Shown: positions 1-11,539, counted from the first letter of the stretch. The stretch is DNA of 64,000 nucleotides from Diadophis punctatus similis (GCA_023053685.1 JALIGW010000004.1:85359399-85423398), one strand, 5' to 3'. Translations and numbers: made by a program. Notes: generated by a model from the letters alone, not told the origin.

Positions 1-1080
1 ATGCAACATTGTGAGTCTGAAAAGTATGAATCCCAGGGGCTTTGCTAATATTCATGGTGTGTGTTGTGTTTCATGAAGAACTTTTTGTGGTCTGGGTCCA
101 TAAAGTACCCTTGTCTTTTGCAAATCAGTCTCTGGTATGAAGAGAAATTCAACTCTGCACCTTTGACGTGGAACAACTAGCACAACTCTTTCTCACAGGT
201 TCTTTTGTCGCCTGTTCTTAACACATTCGTTTTCTTAACACCCCAAACACAACAACAACAACAACAACAACAAAATCCTTCCACTTGTCACTCTGGAGGC
301 CCCGTCTTGGCCAGCTCTCATTGCAATTTCTGCCTTTCATTCATTCCCTCCAACCGATTCAACCCTCCCTATTTTGAGCAGCTAACGGAAATGTGTTTAA
401 ACAGATGAATGGGGCCCGGGCGCTGATTAAGTCCTGCTGAGAGCGCCAACCTCTTTAAGAGCCAGCCAAGTGCCAAGGCGGGAGCTGGCAAACAGGCTGG
501 CTTTCTTGTTATTCTGGCTTCTGAGCCAGCAGGGGCTCATTTCCACTTAATCAAGGGCGTTGTGCCCCAAACCAACACCTTTTCTTATTTTGGACTTGTT
601 TTGTTGTGGTAAAAAAAACCACCCCATGTTCTGCCACCCACGTCAACCTCCCAGTGGCTCAGAACCAGCCAGCTCTCTGGAAACTCCTAGAACGAGGATG
701 GCTTTTCCGAAGAAGAGAGTCTTAGAAAGAGGAGGCAACCCCCCCCCTTTGCTTCCTGGGGGATTCATAAGTGTGAGAATCTGCATGGTCGGTGTGACAC
801 TAATTCCCACAGGGACATGATCTCCACGTCTCCGTTCTCTCTTTGACTTGGTCTGCGTGGGATCTCTTTGTCCTGCAAACTCAGTGGATCAAATTCCTGG
901 AAATACCACCTTGCATCAAGCAAGCCAACCAACACGTTGATTTATTTATACATGTATACCGTGACTGGGACATGGGCCAACCAGAACCAATATTAAAAAT
1001 GAAGCCACGGTTACAATTGTGGAGTCCTTGATGCTCTCTGAGCTTGTTTTCTAGAAGGGAATGGGATTTGCAAATCTTAT
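1..1080. other. Non-coding sequence, no gene recognised
   Basis: I see no gene. A short (AAC)n run lies at about 248-274. The part at 400-560 is richer in G+C and not obviously repetitive, but shows no open frame with splice signals. Short open frames here look like chance. Confidence 0.4.
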
Positions 1081-1232
1081 TCCCTTCTAGCACCGATGAT
1101 GTTACTTAGTTGGGTCATGAAATGTCTGCAAGAAAACCACCAAGCTCAGAAAGCACCGAGGACACCACATTCCTCCTCCTCCTCCTCCTCCTCCTCCTCC
1201 TCCTCCTCCTCCTCCTCCTCCTCCTCCTCCTC

Positions 1233-1266
<34 letters not shown>

Positions 1267-1412
1267 TCCTCCTCCTCCTCCTCCTCCTCCTCTTCCTCCT
1301 CCTCCTCCCTTCTAGCACTGATGATGTTACTTAGTTGGGTCATGAAATGTCTGCAAGAAAAGCTCAGAGAGCACCAAGGAGCCTGCAGTTCAATCTGGAT
1401 CTACAAATAGTC
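1081..1412 (+). repeat. Hammerhead-like repeat family A, two direct units around a trinucleotide tract
   Basis: Two + strand copies (1081-1160 and 1309-1412) share the A-family unit: a GATGATGTTAC core, a GTCATGAAA segment, then TCTGCAAGAAA. In the first copy CTGATGA has decayed to CCGATGA; the second keeps it. Between them (1171-1308) lies a pure (TCC)n tract with an internal (TGC)n block. The same unit recurs near 7.2, 11.6, 14.6, 42.9, 52.6 and 63 kb. The poly-Ser, poly-Leu, poly-Arg and poly-Glu frames here only translate the microsatellite. Confidence 0.6.
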
Positions 1413-1414
1413 TC

Positions 1415-2085
1415 TTCTACAGCTAAAATTACATGAAGCAACAGAATTAATATACAATGTGATTGTCAGGCACAAAAGGCCTGGTCCGCACTCAAAGGTC
1501 TGATGAATTGATTTATTGCGACTTATGCTTCTGCACAGGAATCTTCTCAGCTAATTGTCAGCACCTCTTGCGGTTAGAAAAGGGTCAACGGATTTCAAAG
1601 GAGGTTAAACTTAAGTTTTCTCGCAGCTATGTAGGGATTCTAGGCTGATACCCCTTTTCACTCCACCTCCACTTCTTCTATGGTGATATATTTAGCAACA
1701 TAGTAAAAATAACCCTTACACAAACTACAACATCCTAATACATTCCCGAGAGCCTTGCCATCTCATTTTGCTAATTATTAACCACCATTTTCAATATTCA
1801 CACACAACTGCTTTGTCCAACTTGCAAATGTTTCTGAGATGCGTCCAGAGATGGCAGGAGTCAAGGGTTGGGTATATTCTCCCTGATTATGGGAGCATGG
1901 GAGATCAGACATGCTCTGAAGGCTCCCAACGAATGAACAGAAGGAGCAGATTGGGTCTTCTGGGCTGTGAGGCCCCAAGTATAGGATAGCCTTCCCCTTG
2001 ATGCTCACCTAGCACCATCTCTGGGGTGTCTTTCTTACCTTGTAAAGATCTTTACTCTATAACATAAAACACCTAGTCTTGCCTT
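1415..2085. other. Unassigned intergenic or intronic sequence
   Basis: No repeat family or exon was recognised. A possible minus-strand splice donor (GGTAAGAAAG, about 2029-2038) lacks a convincing adjacent open frame. Confidence 0.3.
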
Positions 2086-2480
2086 AGTGAGTTCCAGTTG
2101 CCCTTAGGCATGAACCAATAACTAGGAGTTGGTGAGTTCTAGTCCCACCTCAGGCATGAAAGCTGGCTGGGTGCCTTTGGTCCAATCACCAGGAGACTCT
2201 GAGTTCTAGTCCAGCATTAGGCACAAAAGCTGGCTGGGTGACTTTGGGCCTATTACTAGGAGACGGTGAGTTCTAGTCCCCTCTTAGCCATGAAAGACAG
2301 CTGGGTGTCTTTGGGCCAATCACCAGGAGCCAGGGAGTTCTAGTCCCACCTTAACCACGAAAACCAGCTAGGTGACTTTGGGCCAGTCCTTGTCACCTCA
2401 CAGGGTTGTTGTTGTGGGGAAAACAGGAGAAGGAAGGATTATGGTGCATGTTCAACACCTTGAGTTACATATTGAAGTAA
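2086..2480 (+). repeat. Minisatellite built from a SINE internal segment
   Basis: About five diverged units of roughly 65 bp each begin GAGTTCTAGTCC and contain GCTGGCTGGGTG and a CTTTGGGCC segment followed by a CACCAGGAG-type sequence. The last unit runs into CTCACAGGGTTGTTGTTG, the core and tail region of a MIR-like tRNA SINE. So an internal SINE segment appears to have expanded in tandem while the array kept the normal SINE 3' side. No CRISPR-like regularity or spacer conservation is present. Confidence 0.6.
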
Positions 2481-2484
2481 TACA

Positions 2485-3250
2485 GGTGGAATTTTGAAAA
2501 CCAAAATATAAGAAGGACCAAGAAATGCTTGAAATCTAAAGGAAAAGGAGAAAAGTTCACCCCCCGCCATTATTCCATTCGAGCACTAACCAAACCTAGG
2601 TAGCTTCTGACAAGGGTTTCCAGGTGCTCTCCTTGCCAGGTGTTCTCACCTGCTGAGCCCCAGTCTAAGCAGCAACCCACCTGAAAAATCTTTGTAGAGA
2701 CTTCAAAAGGACCTGGGAGAAGAGACACTTTGTCTCATCTTCATACAAATGTGTTCAGGGGTCACTGAAGCACAAAGCTTGCTGAGATTTTGGAATAAAT
2801 TACCACTTGCCAGGAGCATATTTTTATTCACAGGTAACTGGTACAGCGATCACAATCCTTAAGTGTAAAACCCATGAAGCTGTACTGAGTGCATTGAAAT
2901 TTCAAATACATAAATAAATACCCTGATTCCCTTTGGCGTGACTGGGACCACACAACCCCCTTCCACGAATTCAATTTTTGCATAGTTTTTAGTTATTTAT
3001 TAAATTTATGGGGCTGCTCATCTCAAATACATGAATCTGAGCAACTAACAATGTTGAAAATAGGTTAAAGCAGTGCAAAAAGTGACATGTTTTTCACACT
3101 TATTTTTTTATAAATGTTTTTTTTATTTTTTAATACACATACAGACATACAAACAATGTATTTTCTCTGAACAGAGTATCGCTCGAGTCAAAAATTTTTT
3201 GCAGCTTATAACATCCCCATACACAATTTTTATATATTTCCCATTTCTGC
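2485..3250. other. AT-rich unassigned sequence
   Basis: No gene recognised. The sequence becomes T-rich towards 3100 and leads into the G-poor tract that follows. Confidence 0.3.
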
Positions 3251-3254
3251 CATA

Positions 3255-3563
3255 ATATTCTTTCTCTGTTTTTTAATTCCATTTACCTCCTACTTCTTTC
3301 CTAACATTTAAACAATATCACCATTTGCCCTTACTCCAAAACTTTCTTATTCCCTTATCTAGTTAACACCCTTTAAAAGCAGTCCTTTCCATCTTAATTC
3401 CTAATTTCTCATTTGTTATAATAAAATAAAATCCCATTTACTTTTCAATACCTCTTCCATTTAGCTTCATAAATAATAAATTTCTTTAAACTTAATTTTT
3501 ACATTTCCTTGTTCACCTATTATCTTCATCATCTCATAATACATTCAAATATTGCTTACACAA

Positions 3564-3595
<32 letters not shown>

Positions 3596-4060
3596 CAAAC
3601 ATTTCCCCCCTTTCCATTTCATTCATTATATCATCTTCTTATTCCAATATTGCAATTACACTTGTTAATCATAATACAATTCACTTTATCATACTTCCCA
3701 TTCTTCTTTCCTTTAATTATTTCCTTTAATTATATCATTAACCATTTTTCTTTCATTTCCCAATTACTCCACTTCTTAAAATTTTATCCTCCTATTTTCT
3801 TACACACCTTTCCTTCTTCAACCATCCAACATCATCTAATATAAATATTACTTTCACCAGTTTACTTTATTACAGTCATTAATATTTACTATTCAAACAA
3901 TTTTAAATATATACTACATTTCTTTTCCTTTTTCCATGTCATTCATCGCATCATCATAATCAAATACTACAACTACACATATTAATCTTAACACAGTCTA
4001 CTTATACATATCATATTTCCCATTTTTCTTCTTTATTCCTTGAACCATTTTCATGTTTTT
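3255..4060. repeat. 800-bp G-poor, pyrimidine/A-rich tract
   Basis: The + strand almost lacks G for about 800 bases, with repeated TTTCC, CATTC and ATCAT words, and contains a (CA)n run at 3562-3597. The 111-residue frame at 3509-3844 exists only because of this composition. On the minus strand the tract is A/G/T-rich and C-poor, like the 3' or untranslated parts of some L1-type LINEs. I could not match a specific family, so the origin is unresolved. Confidence 0.45.
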
Positions 4061-4074
4061 CACACTTTTTCACA

Positions 4075-4365
4075 CTTATGACCGTTGCAGCATCCCCACG
4101 GGGTCAACATTCAGACGCTTGGCAAGTGACTCATATTTATGACGGTTGCAGTGTCCTGGGTTCATGTGATCCCCTTTTTGCGACCTTCTGGCAAGCAAAG
4201 TCGACGGGGAAGCCAGATTCACTTAACAACCGGGTTACTAACTTAACCACTGCAGTGATTCACTTAACAACATTGGCAAGAAAGGTTGTAACATGGGGCA
4301 CAACATTAACAAATGTCTCGCTTAGCAACAGAAATGCTAAGGCTGAACTGTGGTCGTAAGTTGTC
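4075..4365. mobile_element. Non-autonomous DNA-transposon-like repeat
   Basis: The left part has CTTATGACCGTTGCAG, repeated internally as TTTATGACGGTTGCAG. The right part ends GTGGTCGTAAGTTGTCTGAG, close to the inverted complement of the left. This resembles a common squamate repeat with termini related to CTTACGACC. A related fragment lies at 18357-18490. No transposase frame is present. Confidence 0.45.
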
Positions 4366-4639
4366 TGAGTTGTAATGTCAGCCTGAACATCTCCCAGACT
4401 GACTTTTGAATATCAACTCACAGAGAATTTGCGCATGAATTCCATTTTTCTACCACACTCCTGGGGGGGAGGGGGAGAGAAGGAAATCTCGAACCCCTAA
4501 AGAACAGCTTGTTGTGTGAAAAAGGAAGGCAAGGCAAACATGTCAAGGCACTCAAAGGTGCAAGGAGCAGATTTCATTTGCAGCTTCATGCGCCAAGATG
4601 CCCGGAAGAGCCACACCAACTCAGTTAATTGTGTGAACC

Positions 4640-5020
4640 GACTCTGATTTCCTTGTGTCTGATTGTGTGCGACTGGCCCTGTCAGAGCCAATCAGGAGAA
4701 GCGCTCTGAGTAGCCGGCAGACTTTGAAATGAAGGACCCCAACCAAAGCAGAGCGTTGGAGGGAAATGTTCAGGCTGGCTTTGATCTCCTGCTCATTGGA
4801 TTAGGCGTCCTGCCTCCCTCCGGAATGCTTAGCTGGAGCCCGGAGGGAGACGGGCTTCCACAGCTCTCTCCCTCTTTCACCTTTGTAGGTCAATGAGACA
4901 CGGTAAAATTAAGGAGGAGCCGGCGTAATTAAACACTTGTCAAAAAGACCCCCATAAATCTACCCTACGTACCCTAATTGACATGCTCAGCAGAGCTGCA
5001 CCTTGGGATCATAAATCAGA
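4640..5020. promoter_or_regulatory. Possible conserved non-coding element
   Basis: A single-copy-looking stretch with homeodomain-type TAATTAA (about 4926) and CCCTAATTGACA (about 4972) sites, without repeat signatures or an open frame. The call rests on sequence texture only. Confidence 0.2.
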
Positions 5021-5184
5021 ATTTTTTTAGGCTGAGAAGATCGATAGAGAAACAACAAGACCATGTCCTATTTTTCAGGCAGCCTTTTCCCTCCTCAAGA
5101 TTAGGTCTTCTTAAGGATCCCACCGCTCCTTAATTTCACCAACCTCAGGAGTCCTTGTTGGCAATATCCTGTCATTCAGGAGGC

Positions 5185-5452
5185 TCCGTGTACAGTTGAA
5201 GAGGACAAGAAGCAACAGATGGAAACTAATCAAGGAGAAATCCAACCTAGAACTAAGGAGAAATTTCCTGACTGTGAGAACAATCAATCAGGGGAACGGC
5301 TTGCCTCCAGACGTTATGGGTGCTCCAACCCTGGAGGTTTTCAAGAAGAGATTGGACAATCATTTGTCCAGAATGGTTTAGGCTCTCCTGATTGACTAGG
5401 GGATTGGACTAGAAGATCTCTAAGGTCCTTTCCAACTCTGTTATTCTGAACC
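5185..5452 (+). mobile_element. CR1 LINE 3' fragment
   Basis: It contains the typical end of a squamate CR1: the coding remnant LRRNFLTVRTINQGNGLPP, then GGACTAGAAGATCTC and AGGTCCTTTCCAACTC. It is 5' truncated and non-functional, as are nearly all CR1 copies here. Confidence 0.85.
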
Positions 5453-5454
5453 TA

Positions 5455-6465
5455 GATCATGAGTATGAGTGCCTCCTAAATTTTATAGGTCAGTTGCAAA
5501 GGGGCACACAACGATTGTCATCTTTGAACCAACCGTAGCTTCTCCTTCTTGAGCTTGGTCCCTTCCAGATGAGCTTAGATTTGGGGGGAAGGATATCTCA
5601 GAATTCCTGAAATTACTAAGCCTACATTCTGGGAATTATGATTCCAACCCATTGCTAGGATGCGGAAGGCTGAGATATTTGAAATTCATATCAGAATATC
5701 TGTCCAGATAGGAGTGGGTTGTTTTCCCTTCCGAGAACATTTTTGGTGGATGCAATCAGTACAATCAAAGCTAATTATTTCTGGCTCGTTGCTGAAGTTC
5801 CCAAGACAGCAGAGCCATAGGTGATGGGACGTGCTTTCTCCTTTCAAAGTTAGCCATGTTGATATTTTGGGAGCGTTTGTTTGATTAGAGATAGTTGACA
5901 CAGCTTGTGAGAAGTTATTTGGTATGGAAATGGAATCTCACTGGCTCCTTTGTGCGCCTCGCTTTCATCTTCTCCCCCGCTGAGTTTCATGAATGCCCCA
6001 CCAAAAATATCTTACAGGAACAAAGGGTTAGGCTAGACAGACAAATGTTTTCCGTCATGATCCAGAAGAACTGAAGGGTGAAGGAATGTGGGGCTTGGAA
6101 TAACTTCATTTCTCTATTGTTCTACCACTTGGGGTTTTCAAACGTAACTTTTCTAAAAGCACCAATCAGTTAGCTTCAAAATAATGTTGAATTTCTATAG
6201 TTATTCTGAAGTGATAGATATAATCTTAATAAATATAAAAGAATTCTACCTGTTCCACCACCCTCTAGCATCCCCTGGTATGTTTTGCAAACGTTGGCAT
6301 ATTTTGGTTGATGTTCTATCAATCTGACTCTTCCTGATTGAAAATCTCTTTGTGCTTTCAAGGTCTACTATCTGCACGGATGTACTGCCAGCCAAAGAGA
6401 AGTTGAAGTAAGGTAGTAAATCTGGAAGTACAGTATCACCTGCCCACCTTTGAACCTCTTATCTT
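5455..6465. other. Unassigned sequence upstream of candidate exon 1
   Basis: No repeat or exon recognised. It would be intronic if the exon at 6470 is real. Confidence 0.3.
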
Positions 6466-6469
6466 GCAG

Positions 6470-6569
6470 GTGAAATGCCTGAGAAGAAAAAGAAAGCATT
6501 CCACTCATCTACATCTCGTCTGCCCTTTCCTGAGGCTGTAGGGAAATTTGTTTCTGCAACAGGAGAGCA
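6470..6569 (+). CDS. Candidate internal exon 1 of an unidentified + strand gene
   Basis: The segment is bounded by an acceptor (CTTATCTTGCAG, with a moderate pyrimidine tract) and a donor GTGAGT starting at 6570. It has only one open frame: 2 bases of a split codon, 32 full codons, then 2 bases. The peptide is basic at its start (PEKKKKAF) and includes SRLPFPEAVGKFV. The trailing CA would join the first base of candidate exon 2 to give a Gln codon, so the phases fit. I do not recognise the protein. A 32-codon open frame is not rare by chance, so the support is the splice sites plus phase agreement with the later exons. Confidence 0.35.
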
Positions 6570-7137
6570 GTGAGTATATAGTTGTTAGCGGGCTTATTCC
6601 CAGGAGCCGTGAGAAACACACGCGTATAAGGACGGAAATCACATTCTCCTTCTAGAAATGTCAAACTTCATCCAGGAGCTAAGAAAGTTTGCATTTTGGT
6701 TTTAATGATCTCTGTTGAGTTCCTTGCAATGGCTGAAACTGTGAAGGATCCGATTATTCTCACTTCTGCACCTCTCAACCTGGTATCACTTTGGTTCTTG
6801 TGACAGAAGTCCTGAGGAGGCAAGGAAGCCCCATCTAGTTTGTCATTCTTCTCCCAACGTAAGACACTTGGAAACTCCTGTGACAGATTTATGCTTTGTC
6901 TTTGGCTTAACCCAAGCGTTCCCCAGTGTCACCCAAATGGAACGATTCTGAGAATGGTAGGCCAGCATATCAAAAAAACACCACAGTGGGGAAGAAGGCT
7001 GAGCTGGTATGTCTTTTGTGATCATCCTACTATCAAACTACCAAGGAAGCCATAGAGATGGGTATGCCTAGACAAGGGAGTTTTGTCTTGCCTAAAACCA
7101 CTCATGTCCCTATCTTAGGTAATGGTTAGTGAGGGGT

Positions 7138-7350
7138 CCATGGTGCTCTCTGAGCTTGATTGATTTCTTGCAGACGTTTCATGACCCAAACTAGGTAACA
7201 TCATCAGTTACTATGATGTCTGTGCTGGACATCGCTAGCACTGATGATGTTACCTAGTTTGGGTGAAGAAACGTCTGCAAGAAAACAACCAAGCTCAGAG
7301 AGTAGCAAGGGCCCCTCATGTCAACCCTGGGCTACAAATATTTTCCTGTG
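7138..7350. repeat. Family A hammerhead-like repeat, inverted pair
   Basis: A minus copy (7138-7208) faces a plus copy (7236-7350). The minus copy read in its own direction gives CTGATGA, T, GTTACC, TAGTTT, GGGTCAT and GAAACGTC. The plus copy keeps CTGATGATGTTACC and AAACGTCTGCAAG. The outer ends carry the GAGCTTG/CAAGCTC segment and the CTACAAATATT tail shared by all family members. Confidence 0.65.
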
Positions 7351-7863
7351 ATGGTTAGTGAATGCCGTGATATGGACTAAGGTCATTTAATCTTAGGCCT
7401 TTCTTAGGGCTAAATCAATCTCTTGGAAGATTAGTTGGCTGGGTCAATTGCCCTTCCCACTGATCCAAATAGACACATGGGCATGGAGCCCCTGTTTTGT
7501 TCTCCTTTCTCAAATTCTTGGTCTAAATGGAGAACTTGTCACTCCTTCCATGTTAAAAGGGGCTTCTGTTGCTATGATCTCAGCACTGGTCATGAAATCT
7601 TATGTCAACCCAACAGTTTGCCTTAATTTGACTCCGCTAATCATATGCGTTGCGCCCTAGATTGACTGCATGTCAAAGATAATACTGTGAAATTATCAAT
7701 CTGCAATTTTGAATTGCCTTTGAAGATACAGTACATTTCATCTCTCACACTGTTCCACTTGGCACAGAGCTACATTTTCAGAATGATTATGAACTTCTAT
7801 TATTATTATGTGTATTAAGTCTCCCTTTATTTTCATTTATCAGCAAAAAATGTTACACACAAA

Positions 7864-7972
7864 CATATATATATACATACATACATACACATACACATAC
7901 ACATACACACATACACACATACACACATACACACATACACACATACACACATACACACATACATACATACAT

Positions 7973-8018
<46 letters not shown>
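7864..8018. repeat. Alternating purine-pyrimidine microsatellite, CA-rich then TG-rich
   Basis: (TA)n and (CATA)n are followed by many CACATA units, then CATA units and a pure (GT)n run of about 40 bases. The strand identity of the CA repeat flips at about 7975, so the two halves are partly self-complementary. Confidence 0.9.
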
Positions 8019-8022
<4 letters not shown>

Positions 8023-8713
8023 AGAGCTTCTGGGGAAAAGAAATCTGACTGATTTTTAAGCGCTACCGAGATATTAAATAATCAGATCATAATGTTTCCG
8101 TGAATAACGGTTCCAGATATTTCCCTGCCTGGAAGATGGAACACCTGCAAACTTTCCTATTGTAGGCAGTGGTGTGATTATGACCCACATTATTGTCCTG
8201 TTTTTGTGTGACTGCTTCCTTACAAGAAAAAAACTTGTTTTTTTAAGCACAATCTGCCTAAATTGTGACTGCATTGATACAATATCAGGTCTCTAATGGG
8301 GGCCTGACATTTTTGAGCCCCTTTCTCTCCCCAGACACCCCTGTATAGTGCATTTCACTTGATTGATAAATTAACCTCTTCTCTGAGTTATCGTAAACCA
8401 ATCAAATAGCTTGGGTTCCTACCATGTGCTAAGCCACCCAAACTTAGCCAGGTTAACAGTAATCAAACTTAACTTGTTGAATTAATCCATCTATAAAGTC
8501 TTTCCTTGATCTGTCTGTAGGAGTCCCAGGCTCCTGGGCCGCATGGTTTTTAACCGATTGTATTTTGTATAAATGAATTCCATATTTCATTATATTTGTC
8601 TATGCAAAGTCTGCATCTACAGGCAACCAGCTCGTATCTGGCAAGCACATTCAGGTTTTCAATTCATTGAGTGAAAGGGGCCATTCATATCTCCCCATCT
8701 AGAGAAGTGATGC

Positions 8714-8940
8714 TGCCAAGGTGGCGCAGTGGTGAGAATGCGGTATTGCAGCAAACTCTGCCCACTGCCAGCAGTTCGAGTCTCACTGGCTCAAGGTTGG
8801 CTCAGCCTTCCATCCTTCCGAGGTTGGTGAAACGGGGACCCAGATTGTTGGGGGCAAGAGGCTGGCTCTGCAAACCCCTTTAGAGAGGGCTGTAAAGTCC
8901 TGGGAAGCAGTATATAAGTCCAAGGCCTATTGCTGTTGCC
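8714..8940 (+). mobile_element. Sauria-type tRNA-derived SINE
   Basis: The 5' end has a tRNA-like A box (GGTGGCGCAGTGG) and B box (AGTTCGAGTCTCAC). The body has GGCTCAGCCTTCCATCC, and the 3' end has GGGCTGTAAAG and AGTATATAAGTCCAAG. This order matches squamate Sauria SINEs. It lies just 17 bases before candidate exon 2, so its 3' end would supply that exon's acceptor context. Confidence 0.85.
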
Positions 8941-8957
8941 ATGTATTTGAAAAGCAG

Positions 8958-9024
8958 GGTCTTCTTGGTGGCAGCACCCCAATTAGAAGAATCTAAAATG
9001 GGCTTTTTCCAAACACATTACAAG
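8958..9024 (+). CDS. Candidate internal exon 2 of the unidentified + strand gene
   Basis: It follows AAAAGCAG and ends at a good donor (ACAAG/GTAAGCATG). It has one base completing the split codon of exon 1, then 22 open codons (VFLVAAPQLEESK, then MGFFQTHYK), and ends in phase 0, matching the next exon. The acceptor has a poor pyrimidine tract and directly abuts a SINE, which weakens the call. No family is recognised. Confidence 0.33.
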
Positions 9025-9879
9025 GTAAGCATGAAAAACTATCCTGCTGTATAAGGATGCTAATTTAATGTGCTTCTTTTTCCCCCTCCAAACATTTTCA
9101 AATAACCGTACAGTTTGATTGTGGATTATCTCAGAGACCTGGAAGCTAAAAGGGGCTGTTTAATTAATTAAGTGGAATTGAACTCATTGGCTGATGTGGG
9201 TCTAATGGTTAATTATGGAGTCACAAAATCTATGAGTTGAGAGACATCAAGTTCAATCCATTGATTGGTCCAGGATTCTATTAAAGCATCTCTCTCTCTT
9301 TTTAGAAGCAATAACAGTTTTATTGCCTGATTGGTTTCACCTGTTGAGTTTTTAATGTGTTGCACACCAGAGCCTTGCCCCCCCCAAAAAGTCAGGTGAC
9401 AACTCCACACACGGGGGAGTCAACGAGCCCAAATATAGTGCCATAAACAGTCACTTTGACTGGGAATAGCAATGAAAGAACAATTCCTTGACATAAAGTA
9501 GAGATCGCTCACAAGGGCCTGTTTTGTCTCTTAATCCCAATTTAGTTTCTGTGGGGTTTTGAAGCTGATCAAGATGGAGAGTTATTTTATGCCTGCTTTT
9601 AATGAAAGGATTTCGCTCAGTTTCTGTATAAAGCTAGGATGCTAAAGAATATTTCCAAAAACAGAAGATTTTTAGGGCTGCTCCATAGGACACAACTAAT
9701 CTGGCAATTAAAGCCAGTCCATGCAGTATGGAATGGAGATTTGTAAAACAGAACAGCCTAATAAAGCCGTGATTTTTCTACTGGGAAAGAATACTTTCCA
9801 AGTGGATAAAGAAAATTGGGTACTATCACATTGGAAGAGTGGAAGAGTTACACCCCCCTGAGATGGTGTCCAAAACATC

Positions 9880-10060
9880 TGAAGGCAGGACAAGAAGCCA
9901 AAGATGGAAGCTTTATCAAAGAGAGATCCAACCTAGAATTAAAGATAAATTTCCTGACAGTGAGAACAATTAACTAGTGGAAAGGCTTGCCTCCAGAAAT
10001 TGTGGGTGCTCCAACACTGGAGGTTTTCAAGAAGCGATTGGACAGCCATTTCTCCTGCTT
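9880..10060 (+). mobile_element. CR1 LINE 3' fragment
   Basis: It starts at GGCAGGACAAGAAG and runs through CTGACAGTGAGAACAATTAA to AGCGATTGGACAGCCATTT. It breaks off before the usual 3' end. A second CR1 piece follows about 270 bases later. Confidence 0.75.
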
Positions 10061-10329
10061 TATATATTTAAATTATCTCAATCTAATCCTGAATAGGAAT
10101 CAGTTTCAGAGAAGAGCATTATCTTGTTAGCAATCTTTTATTGGCTTGACCTAAAAACCATACACATATCTTTATCTTGATTCAAACCACACACAGACAC
10201 ACAGACACAAACACAGAGATACTATTATATCTCACAGGTGACCATGAACTGAACCAAGATGAGAAAACACGGGCACATGTATTTGAGCAATGACATCATC
10301 ATCATGAGTGTAATGTCATTATCATTGCT

Positions 10330-10590
10330 GTCCTGAAGGCAGGACAAGAAGCAATGGATGGAAACTAATCAAGGAGAGAAGCAACCTAGAACTAAGGAGA
10401 AATTTCCTGACAGTGAGGACAATTAACCAATGGAACTGCTTGCCTCCAGAAGTTGTAGGTGCTCCATCACTGGAGGTTTTGGAGAAGAGATTGGACAGCC
10501 ATTTGTCTGAAATGGTAGAGGGCCTCCTGCTTTGAGCAGGGGGCTGGGCTAGAAGACCTCCAAGGTCCCTTCCAACCCAATTATAGAAAA
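10330..10590 (+). mobile_element. CR1 LINE 3' fragment
   Basis: It runs from GCAGGACAAGAAGCAATGG to CTAGAAGACCTCC and GGTCCCTTCCAACCC. It directly abuts the gypsy remnant that follows. Confidence 0.85.
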
Positions 10591-11463
10591 GGAATGACTA
10601 ACCACTGGCACAGGATAGGGGTTAGCCTGTAATGCTTTGTTGAGGGTCGCCTTATAATCCGCACGGATGCGGATTGACCCATCAGATTTCAAGGGAATTA
10701 CAATGGGTGTCTCCCAGCGGGCATGGTCCACTGTTTCTAAAATGCCCTGTGCCACTAGCCTGTCAATCTCTTTGACTACCTTTGGGCGAAGGGCAAAAGG
10801 CACTCTCCTTGGTTTCAGCCTAATTGGGGCAATCTTGGGATCCAAATTAAAGGCAATAGGTACAGGTGCTGGTATACTTGCCAAGTCCTTCAGTAAAAAC
10901 ATTAGAAAATTCCTGAACCAGATCTGATAATATTCCAGGACTAGTGGCATGAATACCAGTCACAGTTAACCCTAAAGCCTCAATCCATTCTAACCCTAGT
11001 AAACTGGGTAGTGAGCCGTCAACCACAATTACCTTTAGGCGACCGCTGAATTTTTTGTACTGTACCTGAAACTTTCCACATCCTAGAACAGGAATGTGAT
11101 TACCCTGGTAATCTCTAAGGCGAAACTGACATGAGGTCAAACGTCGTTTAGCCATAGATGGCATTATTCTTTTAAGGGTGCTCCACGAGATTATGGACAC
11201 GGAGGAACCAGTGTCAATTTCCATTTTAACTGGCTTTCCCTCAAGGAGAACTGTGAGGAAATTTTTTCCCCCTTAGATTGGGGCCGGTCTGATCTATGAT
11301 TGTCTCAGGGTGGTAGGCACCTTTATAAATAGTGAAACAGTCTTCACCTTTCCTATCTTGTCTATTTCGGGGTCAATAATCAGTAGTGGGTCTAGCTGAA
11401 TTATTTTCTGCTGGCCTATTGGCTCTGCAGACCCTTGTGAGATGGCCCCTTCTCCTGCATCTC
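10591..11463 (-). pseudogene. Ty3/gypsy LTR-retrotransposon pol remnant (protease and start of reverse transcriptase)
   Basis: Reading leftward on the minus strand, a CCHC-like zinc-knuckle remnant (RRGHLTRVCRAN, about 11400-11463) is followed by an aspartic-protease region with the active-site motif DTGSSVSIIS near 11195-11220 and a LGLEW segment. After a frameshift near 10890-10900 comes the N-terminal part of a reverse transcriptase ([18 protein letters not shown], then [15 protein letters not shown]). In a complete element these would give gag-pol processing and cDNA synthesis. Here the RT is cut before its catalytic YxDD box, there is a frameshift, the gag end has stops, and no LTRs flank it. 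The copy is dead. It sits between a CR1 end and a hammerhead-like repeat. The family assignment is firm; the clade is not resolved. Confidence 0.85.
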
Positions 11464-11539
11464 AGTCCTCTTATTTACTTGTGTACTTTGTATTTTACAA
11501 TACTATATAACTTAATAAAATGTGTTTTAAAAAGTAACC

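Noticed and set aside
1096..1410. Open frames with poly-Ser, poly-Leu, poly-Cys or poly-Arg
   Set aside because: They only translate the (TCC)n/(TGC)n microsatellite and exist in several frames on both strands.
2086..2400. CRISPR-like array
   Set aside because: The units are diverged and contiguous without unique spacers, and the context is eukaryotic.
8714..8790. tRNA gene
   Set aside because: A and B boxes are present, but the rest is a SINE body and no cloverleaf forms.
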